Below are positions 16,315 through 24,661 of a stretch of 42,164 nucleotides of DNA, piece by piece. This DNA is from an uncultured Burkholderiales bacterium (GTDB lineage Bacteria > Pseudomonadota > Gammaproteobacteria > Burkholderiales > Burkholderiaceae_C). Position numbers and translations under genes: made by a program. Below the pieces are notes generated by a model, which saw only the letters and a program-made list of their open reading frames with translations, searched no databases and was not told the DNA's origin. The stretch is from assembly GCA_903876885.1 (NCBI GenBank), contig CAIRBP010000116.1:1-42164 (forward strand), read 5' to 3'. How positions within the stretch are numbered: position 1 is the stretch's first letter; each line of letters opens with the position of its first letter.

Positions 16315-16369
16315 ATTAGCTAACTTTGCGTGAAAACGGTATTGTATTCTAGTGATTAGCTAGATTTGC
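16315..16369. promoter_or_regulatory. Paired 15-bp direct repeats upstream of dctP
   Basis: ATTAGCTAACTTTGC (16315-16329) and ATTAGCTAGATTTGC (16355-16369) match at 13 of 15 positions and are exactly 40 bp apart, about four helical turns, on the same face of the DNA. They lie directly upstream of dctP. A regulator binding as two dimers, or a loop-forming repressor, would fit; no regulator gene is close by. Confidence 0.4.
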
Positions 16370-16435
16370 CTACATCTACAATTCCATATTAAACTGTAAT
16401 TTATATTGATTTACCAATGGGAAAACCCTTGATCA

Positions 16436-16651
16436 TTAAGGGGTATTTCTAAGAGGAACCAATAAGGCGCGTAGGTCATTGTGATCAATCTCATGCATGA
16501 GTTTGAGTAACTCTCCGAGCTCGCCTTTGGGGAATCCCTCCCTGGCAAACCAGCTTAAATAATTACCTGGTAAATCACAAATTAATTGCTCTTTGTATTT
16601 GCCAAAAGGCATCCGGTACGAAACAAGCTGCAATAAAGACTGTGCATGCAT
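16436..16651 (-). CDS. DUF3820 family protein
   Basis: A 71-residue cytosolic protein with the DUF3820 signature almost complete: MPFGKYKEQLICDLPGNYL followed by SWFAREGFPKGELGELL and LMHEIDHNDL. The family is listed under the name putative quorum-sensing-regulated virulence factor, but its biochemical role is not established. The gene ends the minus-strand run that starts with the MFS gene at 19104 and lies 57 bases behind the exported ModA-like gene; the pairing may be incidental. Confidence 0.85.
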   Translation of the reverse strand: MHAQSLLQLVSYRMPFGKYKEQLICDLPGNYLSWFAREGFPKGELGELLKLMHEIDHNDLRALLVPLRNTP

Positions 16652-16708
16652 GGGAATTTGCTTTTTATTGAAGGGGGCTAAATTCTGATCGAAGGACGTA
16701 TCCGCAGT

Positions 16709-17470
16709 TTAGTAGGGCTCAAGTCCATGAGCTCGCATATCTGCCGACCCACGTGCCGATTTAAGCCATTGAATTAATTCCTGCACCACGGGCGTGGACG
16801 GGCTTGAAGTCGGTATTGAACTTGGGATTGCAAAGGCAAATGTAGTTATGTACTGCACGTCCTCTGGCAAAGGACCCACAAAGTCGATTTCCGGGACACT
16901 CAAAATCTCAGGAATTTGTTGAAAGGCGATTTCTACCTCACCTCTTTTAACGGCGTTACCAACGGGTTCACCTTGAATCACTTTGGTTTTAGATTTAATT
17001 TGCTCGCTAACTCCCATTTGCTCAAAAAGAGAAGCTAAGTAAGCTCCACTAGGCCCTGTGGAATAAGCTAGAGACTTAGTTGTAATCAAAAGATTATGTA
17101 AATCTTCCTTGTTCCTGACAACCGGACGAGTTGCCCCTTTCGCAACTCCAATCCCAATCCCAGAACTTACATAGTTCACTTTGCTTGCAGCTTTTAGCTT
17201 GCCCTGGGCAATCAAAGAATCGATACTTTTGCTATCTATTATGACCAAATCACCCGCATCCTCTGCTTTAATATGCTTCACAATTTCAACGGTAGGTAGC
17301 CACGTTGTCGTAATCACGTGGCCTTTCTTTTCAAACTCGGCTGCCATTTTGAGGTATGGCTCTTTAAAAGCCACTGAGGACATGACCTTAATTTCATCTG
17401 CCTGTACATTTAGAGCACTGATCATGATAGTGAGAGCCGTAAGAGAGTGGTTGAGCAAAATTTTATTCAT
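16709..17470 (-). CDS. ModA-like solute-binding protein with signal peptide
   Basis: Type 2 periplasmic-binding protein of the ModA-like group; about 253 residues from ATG 17470 (TTG 17485 is the longer option). The leader MNKILLNHSLTALTIMISA ends near VQA-DEI, so this member is exported. Group features are IKVMSSVAFKEPYLKMAAEF, DLVIIDSKSIDSLIAQGKL, SGIGIGVAKGATRP, LAYSTGPSGAYLASLF and GPLPEDVQYITTF. The same landmarks (GIGxGV, AYxTGPSG, GPLPxDxQ) occur in the products at 4666 and 21396, so the three are related. There is no ModB or ModC gene. It follows the MFS gene by 26 bases and may be co-transcribed; the ligand is unknown. Confidence 0.8.
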   Translation of the reverse strand: MNKILLNHSLTALTIMISALNVQADEIKVMSSVAFKEPYLKMAAEFEKKGHVITTTWLPTVEIVKHIKAEDAGDLVIIDSKSIDSLIAQGKLKAASKVNYVSSGIGIGVAKGATRPVVRNKEDLHNLLITTKSLAYSTGPSGAYLASLFEQMGVSEQIKSKTKVIQGEPVGNAVKRGEVEIAFQQIPEILSVPEIDFVGPLPEDVQYITTFAFAIPSSIPTSSPSTPVVQELIQWLKSARGSADMRAHGLEPY

Positions 17471-17496
17471 ATATTTTTGAACCAATTTATGAGTTT

Positions 17497-19104
17497 CTAA
17501 TTTTTAAGTTGCGTCGCTATCCTCCTCACGATCTTTGGAGGTTCTGCATCGATATGAAATTTAGATCTTTCATCTTGCAAATGAAGGTCTGCGGCGGTGA
17601 ACCGGTCAAAGCGGCGTAAATAATCTGCCCACGTTTCATAAACAAAATATTCAATGACTTGACCAGGATGCTCAGCATCTGAGAAAAGACTCCAGGAAAG
17701 AGCCCCTTGTTTGATCCTGGCAACTTTGGTTTGTTTCATGATTTTTTTGAAATCTTCTAAAGTTTCAGGATTGATGTGATACTCAATAGAAATCATAACC
17801 GGCCCCTCAAAATGATCGATAGGCTTTGAGGGCCTTGGCCGCTCGATGGGACAGACTGGGGCAAGGTCTTCATCGTCTTGACCTGAGATCACCAGTCGGA
17901 CAATAAAGAACATAGATACTAGGCCAAATAAAGCCGCTACTTCAACGCTGGTTACAACGTCGGTGTGTTCGGCGATTTTTCCCCAAAAAGCAGCCCCTAA
18001 GGCGCTTCCACCCATGAGACTCATTTGATAAAAAGACATCGCTCTAGCTCTTATCCAACCGGGGAGGGAGAATTGAGCCGTCACGGTGAGGGAGTTAGCC
18101 ACAGTAAACCAAGACATACCATAAATAATCATGAGAGGGACAGCCTCCCAAAGGCTAGGCACTATAACGATACATATGGAGCTTAAAGATAAAATTGCGA
18201 TACCGTAGTTCGCCAATTGATTGTTGTTGAAACTATCTCTAAATCTAGGCAACTGAGAGCCAGCAATTATCGCTCCCAGGCCCAAGGACGACATAAGCAG
18301 AGTGAACGTATTGGCGTTACCATGGAAATGGGATTTTGCAAGAAGCGGCAATAAGGCGATAACGCATGACGCTTGAAAATAAAAGAGGAAAGCACGGACC
18401 AGAATGAATCTAATTCGTGTTGATTGAGATACATACTGAATTCCAAGGCGCATCGCTCCAAAAAAACGTTCGCCGGGTAATGCTGATTCAAAGTGTTGGT
18501 ATTTCCACTGAAGAACTACGTAAGTTGTGACAAGGCATAACACCATATTTAGGCCAAAAACGTATTGACTCCCTAGGCTTGCGATCAAAATGCCCGCAAT
18601 CAAAGGTCCAATAATGCGAGAGGCGTTCATTGCTAAACCGTTTAGGGTCAGCGCTGGGGCAAGGTGTTCCCGGTTTACCAAATCCGGAACAATGACCGCA
18701 AATACGGGCCACCGCATAGCCAGTCCTATGCCGTTCATAAAGGTAAAGAAAAGTAGCAACTCTGCGTTCAATAACTTGAACACCATTAAAAGCGTCAAAA
18801 TGGTTGCATTTGCTGCTAGCCACAACTGTGTGATTACGAAATACTTCTTTCGGTTCAAGATATCAGCCAATGCACCGCTAGGTACGCCAAGCAAGAGTAC
18901 CGGTAAATTGGACGCCGTTTGAACCAGCGCGATAAGCAGGGGAGAGTCTGTGAGGGACGTCATCATCCAAGCTGCCGCCACGTCGTTCATCCACATACAG
19001 ATATTGGCGATCAACCAAACCATCCAAAGAGTACGAAACACTTTGAATTTCAAAGGGGACAGCCAATAAGGCAGTGCTTTTGAATTGGCTTTGGTAAAAG
19101 ACAT
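17497..19104 (-). CDS. MFS_3 (EntS-like) transporter with C-terminal ABM-like domain
   Basis: A 535-residue protein: a 12-helix major facilitator domain (about residues 15-410) and a soluble C-terminal domain (about 435-530). The membrane part belongs to the enterobactin-exporter EntS group, with WLIANICMWMNDVAAAWMM in helix 1, the PSGALADILNRKK loop, and the WIRARAMSFYQM loop. The tail, MISIEYHINPETLEDFKKIM to YFVYETWADYLRRFDRF, resembles a dimeric alpha/beta-barrel (antibiotic monooxygenase-like) domain, an arrangement known in this MFS subgroup. Substrate unknown. It follows the aldo/keto reductase on the same strand after 117 bases. Confidence 0.86.
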   Translation of the reverse strand: MSFTKANSKALPYWLSPLKFKVFRTLWMVWLIANICMWMNDVAAAWMMTSLTDSPLLIALVQTASNLPVLLLGVPSGALADILNRKKYFVITQLWLAANATILTLLMVFKLLNAELLLFFTFMNGIGLAMRWPVFAVIVPDLVNREHLAPALTLNGLAMNASRIIGPLIAGILIASLGSQYVFGLNMVLCLVTTYVVLQWKYQHFESALPGERFFGAMRLGIQYVSQSTRIRFILVRAFLFYFQASCVIALLPLLAKSHFHGNANTFTLLMSSLGLGAIIAGSQLPRFRDSFNNNQLANYGIAILSLSSICIVIVPSLWEAVPLMIIYGMSWFTVANSLTVTAQFSLPGWIRARAMSFYQMSLMGGSALGAAFWGKIAEHTDVVTSVEVAALFGLVSMFFIVRLVISGQDDEDLAPVCPIERPRPSKPIDHFEGPVMISIEYHINPETLEDFKKIMKQTKVARIKQGALSWSLFSDAEHPGQVIEYFVYETWADYLRRFDRFTAADLHLQDERSKFHIDAEPPKIVRRIATQLKN

Positions 19105-19221
19105 ATTTTTAATAACGGGAGGGCAGATCAGGGAAGATTGAATCCTATTATCGTTGATCGCGATATGGCTTTGGACAGCCCTCTACAAAGGACCCTTTAG
19201 CCGCACACCAAGCTCCCCGCT

Positions 19222-20073
19222 CTAAATGACAGATAAACTGGTTTTAGCCCTAGGTGGGGTAAAAATCTGGTCAAGTGCCAAAAGCGTATCCGTGCTTAAC
19301 GTTAAGTCTTTACAAGACCAGTTCTCTTTAATTCTGAGCTTTGAAACTGATTTGGGTATTGCAACCGTGTTCTCTTGCCTAATAACCCAAGCTAAAGCCA
19401 ATTGGGCAGCACTTAAGCCCTGTGTTGATGCTAATCCTTGAAGTTTTTTATGTCTAATGAGATCACCTCCACCCAATGGTGAGTAGGCCATTAAGGAGAC
19501 CTTGTCCTCTCTTAATTTTGGTATCAAATCAAACTCGACGCCGCGGGCATTTAAGGCGTAAAAAACTTGATTTGTAGCCAAGCCATTTGTACGTTGGAGC
19601 CCAAAGGATTGCTCAGCTGCAGTCCATTCCTTCAGATCGTGTACATCAAAGTTACTTACCCCGTGGTGTTTTATGAGGCCTCGTTCCTTCAGATTTTGAA
19701 AACCCTCGAGTGTTGATTCAAAGGGATATTGGCCTCTCCAGTGTAAAAGGTAAAGATCCAAATATTCACAACCCAGTCTTTTTATCGAGGCCTCACACGC
19801 TTTGATGACCCCGTTTTTGCTGGCGTTATGGGGAAGGACTTTGCTGACGAGAGTGAGTTTGTCACGGCAGGAGTAGCCCAGATTTTTAATTGCTTTGCCA
19901 ATTAAAACTTCAGCTCCCCCGTTTGCGTACATCTCTGCCGTATCGATGACTTGGTAACCTAATCTAATCGCCTCTTCAATCGCATTGATCTCTTCTAGTT
20001 TCGAATTTTCGGACTCTCCCATACGCCAGGTACCAAGTCCGATTTTGTCTGGAAATTTAAAATGTGATTTCAT
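19222..20073 (-). CDS. Aldo/keto reductase
   Basis: NAD(P)H-dependent reductase with the TIM-barrel AKR fold, 283 residues, of normal length for the 2,5-diketo-gluconate-reductase-like group. The catalytic tetrad is complete: D44 and Y49 in IDTAEMYANGG, K78 in LVSKVLPHN and H111 in YLLHWRGQ. IGLGTWRMGE opens the barrel, and VSNFDVHDL and NQVFYALNARG follow the family pattern, ending with IPKSVS near residue 238 for the cofactor phosphate. It lies 20 bases after the MFS gene upstream (ending 20094), so the two are one transcription unit. It probably reduces an aldehyde or ketone handled by the neighbouring transporter pathway; the exact substrate is not readable. Confidence 0.9.
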   Translation of the reverse strand: MKSHFKFPDKIGLGTWRMGESENSKLEEINAIEEAIRLGYQVIDTAEMYANGGAEVLIGKAIKNLGYSCRDKLTLVSKVLPHNASKNGVIKACEASIKRLGCEYLDLYLLHWRGQYPFESTLEGFQNLKERGLIKHHGVSNFDVHDLKEWTAAEQSFGLQRTNGLATNQVFYALNARGVEFDLIPKLREDKVSLMAYSPLGGGDLIRHKKLQGLASTQGLSAAQLALAWVIRQENTVAIPKSVSKLRIKENWSCKDLTLSTDTLLALDQIFTPPRAKTSLSVI

Positions 20074-20093
20074 ATATAAGCCGAGTGTTATAA

Positions 20094-21308
20094 CTATTCT
20101 AATTTGTCAACAGCTTTTAAAGATGGAAATAATCTCATCCAAATCAGAGCGATCAAAATCGTTCCAACTCCACCGATGGCTACAGCGGGAACAGTGCCAA
20201 AAATCGCCGCAGTCATGCCACTCTCAAACCCTCCGAGTTGGTTAGACGTATTGATGAAGAGGAAATTGACTGCGTTAACTCGTCCCCTCATATCATCTGG
20301 GGTTGATAGCTGTACCAAAGATGATCTAATAATTACGCTCACCATATCAACTGCACCCATTAAAAAAAGTGCAAAAATAGACAACCACATAACTTTTGAG
20401 AATGCAAAGACTATAGTTGCTGCACCAAAAATGATGACCGACTGAAACATACGAAGTCCAACTGCTTTGTTTAAGGGATAACGACTCAGATAGGCTGTCA
20501 TCAATAATGCGCCAAGTGCTGGAGCGCTCCTCAATACACCCAGTCCCAGCGGCCCAGTTTGTAAAATATCTTTGGCAAAAATTGGCAACAGCGTTGTTGC
20601 TCCACCCAAAAGGACTGCAAAAAGATCTAGGGACAAGGTACCCAAAATAGCTGGATTATTTTTGACAAATGCTACGCCTGCAAATAAGCTGTCCGAGCTC
20701 GGTGACTCGGATTTAATTTCATTAGATTGATTTTTAATGCCTTGGTTAAAAACCGCAGCAAACGCCCATAACAAGGTCATCAAAACAAATGGAAGATTTG
20801 GGGAAGCTGCAAAGGCAAGCCCACCAATTGCTGGGCCGCTGATAGCGCCAATTTGGTATATAGCTGAGCCAACGGTTGTACCCTCCGTTAATCTCCCCTT
20901 TGGGACAACTGCGGGGAGTAAAGCCGCGGCTGCTGGTCCTTCAAAAGCCATCGCCATGCCAAGCACACCAACAGCAATAAAGATATTCATAACGCTCAAC
21001 CAGCCCTGATAGCTCCCAATAGTCAGAAAAAGGGCGGTTACTGCCTCCACCATTTGGCAGACTTGAACTAGGGTACGGCGTGGGTAATTATCAGCAGCGT
21101 GACCAATAACGAATACAAAAATTACAGAGGGTAGAAACTGGATCAATCCAATCAGACCTAAATCAAAAGCACTTCCCGATAAGGCGTAAACCTGCCAACC
21201 AAGTGCTACAAAAGCGATTTGGTATGCTAATTCTGAGAAGCCGCTTGCCCCGAAGAAGAGAAGAAATGGGCGGTGAGCAAAGAGCAGGCGGGTGCTGTGG
21301 ATTGACAT
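20094..21308 (-). CDS. MFS_3 (EntS-like) transporter
   Basis: A 12-helix major facilitator protein of 404 residues without the C-terminal domain of its neighbour at 17497. Group features are GASGFSELAYQIAFVALGWQ in helix 1, the loop GHAADNYPRRTLVQ near residue 65, PAVVPKGRLTEGTTVGSAIY, GAISGPAIGGL near 155, and DDMRGRVNAVNFLFI near 335, all typical of EntS/MFS_3 exporters. It is the first gene of the minus-strand unit with the aldo/keto reductase and is divergent from the leaderless ModA-like gene, with 87 bases between them containing a nested inverted repeat. Confidence 0.85.
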   Translation of the reverse strand: MSIHSTRLLFAHRPFLLFFGASGFSELAYQIAFVALGWQVYALSGSAFDLGLIGLIQFLPSVIFVFVIGHAADNYPRRTLVQVCQMVEAVTALFLTIGSYQGWLSVMNIFIAVGVLGMAMAFEGPAAAALLPAVVPKGRLTEGTTVGSAIYQIGAISGPAIGGLAFAASPNLPFVLMTLLWAFAAVFNQGIKNQSNEIKSESPSSDSLFAGVAFVKNNPAILGTLSLDLFAVLLGGATTLLPIFAKDILQTGPLGLGVLRSAPALGALLMTAYLSRYPLNKAVGLRMFQSVIIFGAATIVFAFSKVMWLSIFALFLMGAVDMVSVIIRSSLVQLSTPDDMRGRVNAVNFLFINTSNQLGGFESGMTAAIFGTVPAVAIGGVGTILIALIWMRLFPSLKAVDKLE

Positions 21309-21323
21309 AAGTATTTGGGCTTT

Positions 21324-21360
21324 ATCAATTGCAGCTTTTGTAAAGCTAATTTAAATTGAT
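21324..21360. promoter_or_regulatory. Nested inverted repeat between divergent MFS and ModA-like genes
   Basis: Inner arms AGCTTT/AAAGCT (21333-21347, loop TGT) sit inside outer arms ATCAATT (21324-21330) and AATTGAT (21354-21360). A possible plus-strand promoter overlaps it: TTGCAG, 17 bases, TAAATT. Position and symmetry suggest a shared operator. Confidence 0.4.
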
Positions 21361-21395
21361 TAAGCCATCAATGATTAGGTGGTGAAAACACGGGA

Positions 21396-22160
21396 TTGTC
21401 ATGTGAAATTCTAGAGGATAATGATTTTTTAAATTTAAATACAAGCAAAATGACAACTCCTAGTAAGAGTGCTGTACATCAGAGCATAAAGGGTTGGGCT
21501 TCCATCGCCCTTGGACCTGCAATACAAATTGTTCACGAGTTTGAGGCTCAAACTGGCATTACAGTCCAATTTGAGCTTCTCCCATCGGCTGATATTACCG
21601 TCAATTTAGGCAAGGGACTCTCAACTGACTTTGTTTTTTATCCTACGAAGCCAATTAAACACTTCATCAACGAAGGAATACTTAGCTCAGATTCTTTCAC
21701 ACCAGTTGTGGAGTCTGGGATTGGAATTACCGTTCCTATGAATTCGAAATTAAAAGCGCCACAAAATGCTAATGAACTCAAAGATATTTTGCTGAATGTT
21801 AACTCTATCATTTACGCAACGGGCCCTAGCGGAGACCATATTGAACATGTCCTCAATCAGCTCGAAATAAAGGATGTAGTTAAAAATAAAATTAAAATTA
21901 TTTCGGGGCTAGTCGCCAAGGGAATTGAGGAGGGAATGGGGGACATTGGTTTTCAACAAATTCCTGAAATTTTATTAGTACCAGGTGCGAAACTACTTTG
22001 TCCCCTTCCTAATGATATTCAATTAAAGACACCATTTTCATTGAGTATTCACCGCTCATCCTCCCGTATTCAGGAGTGTAAAGATTTATTTAAGTATCTA
22101 AGTGATCAAAAATATAAAGATCTTTATGCAAAATATGGTTTGCAGATGTTTGATTATTGA
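21396..22160 (+). CDS. ModA-like binding-fold protein lacking a signal peptide
   Basis: Related to the products at 4666 and 16709: SIKGWASIALGPAIQIVHEF, DFVFYPTKPIKHFI, SGIGITVPMNSK, IIYATGPSGDHIEHVL, GFQQIPEILLVPGAK and CPLPNDIQ are in the same order. From either start (TTG 21396 or ATG 21450) the N-terminus is polar, so the protein should stay in the cytosol. Only 5 bases separate its stop from the ATG of the ThDP enzyme, so the two are coupled. There is no ABC permease or ATPase near. A cytosolic ligand-binding or accessory role for the enzyme is possible but is inference. Confidence 0.72.
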   Translation: MSCEILEDNDFLNLNTSKMTTPSKSAVHQSIKGWASIALGPAIQIVHEFEAQTGITVQFELLPSADITVNLGKGLSTDFVFYPTKPIKHFINEGILSSDSFTPVVESGIGITVPMNSKLKAPQNANELKDILLNVNSIIYATGPSGDHIEHVLNQLEIKDVVKNKIKIISGLVAKGIEEGMGDIGFQQIPEILLVPGAKLLCPLPNDIQLKTPFSLSIHRSSSRIQECKDLFKYLSDQKYKDLYAKYGLQMFDY

Positions 22161-22165
22161 TATTT

Positions 22166-23704
22166 ATGAACGGAGCAGAAAGTCTTATTCACACACTTGT
22201 ACTGGGGCAAGTAGATACGTGTTTTGCTAATCCAGGCACCTCTGAGATGCATTTTGTCTCCGCTCTTGACCGCATAGAGGGAGTTAGATGTGTACTTGGT
22301 TTATCTGAAATCGTTGTAACCGGGTGCGCCGATGGGTATGGCCGGATGACGGGGCGTCCGGCAGCGACCCTGCTCCATTGTGGACCGGGGTTTACCAATG
22401 GTATAGCCAATATCCATAACGCCCGAAGAGCGTTGACCCCTATGCTCAACATTGTTGGTGATCATGCAACGTATCACAGGGTTTATGATGCTCCGTTGAC
22501 CTCTGATTTAGAGGGGTTTGCAAAGTCCGCCTCCCACTGGGTTAGGGCGAGCGTTGATTCCTCAACGGTAGGCGCGGACTGTGCATCAGCGATCTATGCC
22601 GCAAATACGGCGCCGGGCCAAATAGCAACCCTAATTCTGCCAGCAGATACTGCCTGGGGAGAGGGCGGCGAGATTGGTGAGGTTAAGCCAGCGCCTAAAA
22701 GGCGCTTGGTAGATGATCGAACTCTTGCCGCTGTTGCCCAACAATTAAAGTCAGGGCCCTCTACGCTTGTTTTGTATGGACAGGCGCTCAGCGAAGAGGG
22801 TTTAATTGCTGCAAACCGAGTTGCGTATGCTAGTGGCGCAACTCTTAAGAGTAATGCACAGGTTTCCCGCATGGCCAGAGGACGAGGACGGGTCCCCGTT
22901 GACCGAATACCCTATGCAGTTGATAGTGCACTGAAGCTATTTGCTGAGGTTAGAAATATTATTCTAGTCGGGGCTAAAGCGCCTACTGCGTTCTTTGCCT
23001 ATCCTGGTAAGCCAAGTTTGATTGCACCCAACGAGTCTATTACCTCAGTTCTTGCTCGCCCCGATGAGGACTGCGTATCTGCACTTCATATGCTGGCAGA
23101 TTTACTCGGCGCTCCCCAAACGGTTCCAATTCCTTTAGATAGCAGTCGTCCGGAGTTATTGAGAGGTGCATTTGATCCGGTTGCTTTTGCAACAACTTTT
23201 GCAGCGTTGTTACCTGAAAACGCTATTGTTTGCGAAGACGCTGTTACCTCGGGGCGTGCTTTGTTTGCTCCCACTTTTAATGCTGCTCCGAACGACTGGC
23301 TACAAAACACGGGTGGAGCAATTGGCTTTGCATTCCCATGTGCTACTGGCGCTGCAATTGCTTGTCCTGACCGTAAAGTCGTTTGTTTGCAAGCAGATGG
23401 TGCAGGTATGTATTCGCTTCAATCGCTTTGGACACAAGTCAGAGAGAACCTTGATGTTGTAAATGTAGTTTTTGCAAATAGCGTTTATAAAATACTTTAC
23501 GCAGAGTTGGTCGCCGTTGGCGCCAAACCCGGTCGTGCGTCTAATGAACTCTTTGACCTGTCAAGACCACAACTTGACTGGATGAACCTTGCCAAGGGCA
23601 TGGGAATGGAGTCTGTGAGTGTAGATTCCCTAGAGTCATTTGCAGATGTCTTCAAATCAGCTGTTAAGCGAAAAGGTCCATTTCTAATTGAGTTCAAAAT
23701 TTGA
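22166..23704 (+). CDS. ThDP-dependent enzyme, acetolactate synthase/benzoylformate decarboxylase-like
   Basis: A 512-residue three-domain thiamine diphosphate enzyme. E48 in VLGLSEIVVTGCADGYGR is at the position of the catalytic Glu that activates the cofactor; TLLHCGPGFTNGIANIHNA is the usual core loop. The cofactor diphosphate motif near residue 409 reads QADGAGMYSLQSLWTQ...FANSVY, where GDG is replaced by ADG (D411) and the usual NN by NS. Enzymes with this start (MNGAES...CFANPGTSEM) are annotated as acetolactate synthase large-subunit-like but carry no isoleucine-pathway context. ATG 22166 is chosen over the TTG at 22157. Decarboxylation or carboligation of a 2-keto acid is likely; the substrate is unknown. 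The VOC gene follows 30 bases later. Confidence 0.85.
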   Translation: MNGAESLIHTLVLGQVDTCFANPGTSEMHFVSALDRIEGVRCVLGLSEIVVTGCADGYGRMTGRPAATLLHCGPGFTNGIANIHNARRALTPMLNIVGDHATYHRVYDAPLTSDLEGFAKSASHWVRASVDSSTVGADCASAIYAANTAPGQIATLILPADTAWGEGGEIGEVKPAPKRRLVDDRTLAAVAQQLKSGPSTLVLYGQALSEEGLIAANRVAYASGATLKSNAQVSRMARGRGRVPVDRIPYAVDSALKLFAEVRNIILVGAKAPTAFFAYPGKPSLIAPNESITSVLARPDEDCVSALHMLADLLGAPQTVPIPLDSSRPELLRGAFDPVAFATTFAALLPENAIVCEDAVTSGRALFAPTFNAAPNDWLQNTGGAIGFAFPCATGAAIACPDRKVVCLQADGAGMYSLQSLWTQVRENLDVVNVVFANSVYKILYAELVAVGAKPGRASNELFDLSRPQLDWMNLAKGMGMESVSVDSLESFADVFKSAVKRKGPFLIEFKI

Positions 23705-23734
23705 AACTTCTTTTGAATAACAAGCGCTTTAGCA

Positions 23735-24208
23735 ATGCCAATACATTCCATTAATCATTTTTTCATCCGAGCTGAAAATATAGAATCTACTAAAGATTTT
23801 TATGTTCAAGTACTTGGTTTTGAAATTATGCCAAGACCAGATTTTCCATTTCCAGGATACTGGTTAGGTGTTAATGGATCTATTCAAGTTCATTTAGGGC
23901 CCTCCAATATCCCAAATCGTGAGAAATACTATTTGGGAACACCTCACGACGCCGTTAATGGACAGACGGGTGTTATTGACCATGTTGCTTTTTTAGCCGA
24001 GGATCCACAAGAGTTTGTAGATAAATTTAAATCTATTAATTTACCTTTCTTCCCTAGGTATTTTTCAGAATCTAAGCTGTATCAGATTTTTCTCAACGAT
24101 CCAAATAATGTAATGATAGAGCTCAATTTTTTTGGAATAACTAAAGCGCCAGAATGGGGTGGCGAAGATTATTCAAAGATGCAAAGAGTAAGTGAAATTA
24201 AAGCCTAA
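23735..24208 (+). CDS. VOC superfamily protein (glyoxalase/dioxygenase-like)
   Basis: A 157-residue vicinal-oxygen-chelate protein with two paired beta-alpha-beta units. Likely metal ligands are H8 in INHFFIRA, H53 or H83 (IDHVAFLAED), and E129 in NVMIELNF, matching the His/His/Glu layout. LDxxxxFYxxxLGF appears as ESTKDFYVQVLGFE. The family includes glyoxalase I, ring-cleaving dioxygenases and epimerases. Placement 30 bases after the ThDP enzyme suggests the same pathway, for example opening or isomerising the intermediate made there; this is inference. Confidence 0.83.
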   Translation: MPIHSINHFFIRAENIESTKDFYVQVLGFEIMPRPDFPFPGYWLGVNGSIQVHLGPSNIPNREKYYLGTPHDAVNGQTGVIDHVAFLAEDPQEFVDKFKSINLPFFPRYFSESKLYQIFLNDPNNVMIELNFFGITKAPEWGGEDYSKMQRVSEIKA

Positions 24209-24224
24209 TTTCGGAATCTTATCT

Positions 24225-24659
24225 TCACACCCAAGGCGTTACTGGGGGGACGGCGCACGGTCCCTCAGCCGTTATAGATCCGAAATCTGCAGGACCCACT
24301 ATTTCTAGGTATTCCATATCGGAAGAATAATCAAAAAGATAATGAACTATACCTGGGCGTTGATGAACACAGTCGCCCTGTGAGACCAAAGTGACTTTAT
24401 CTTCGTACATGAATCTTGCCCAGCCTTTCAACATGTATACGATTTGAAATTCAGCGACGTGGTAATGCCATCCTGTTCCGTCCTCTGGGGGGAGATTGGC
24501 TTTGGCAATATGTGCGATTACTTTGCCTTTAGTAGCTTTTGCGACGCCTAAATCTTTATAGACAAAGAAGTCTCTCAAACCACCCGGTAAAAATTTTGTA
24601 TCGTCTTTTTTGACGTGAGAAAATTCTGTATTGCTGCTGTAAGTTGCTATTTCACTCAT
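24225..24659 (-). CDS. Cupin-domain protein
   Basis: A single-domain cupin of 144 residues, cytosolic. Metal-binding motif 1 reads GWHYHVAEFQIVYMLKG with H65, H67 and E70; motif 2 has H106 in RPGIVHYLF. It is translated right after the GST gene (2-base gap), with GGAG in the GST tail as its ribosome site, so both are made together. Small cupins of this type serve as dioxygenases, isomerases or sensors; the substrate cannot be named. Confidence 0.82.
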   Translation of the reverse strand: MSEIATYSSNTEFSHVKKDDTKFLPGGLRDFFVYKDLGVAKATKGKVIAHIAKANLPPEDGTGWHYHVAEFQIVYMLKGWARFMYEDKVTLVSQGDCVHQRPGIVHYLFDYSSDMEYLEIVGPADFGSITAEGPCAVPPVTPWV

Positions 24660-24661
24660 AA

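Noticed and set aside
20104-21009. Long antisense frames (90-113 codons) inside the MFS gene at 20094-21308
   Set aside because: They lie fully inside a clear transporter gene on the other strand, have Ala/Pro/Thr-biased translations typical of shadow frames, and match no domain.
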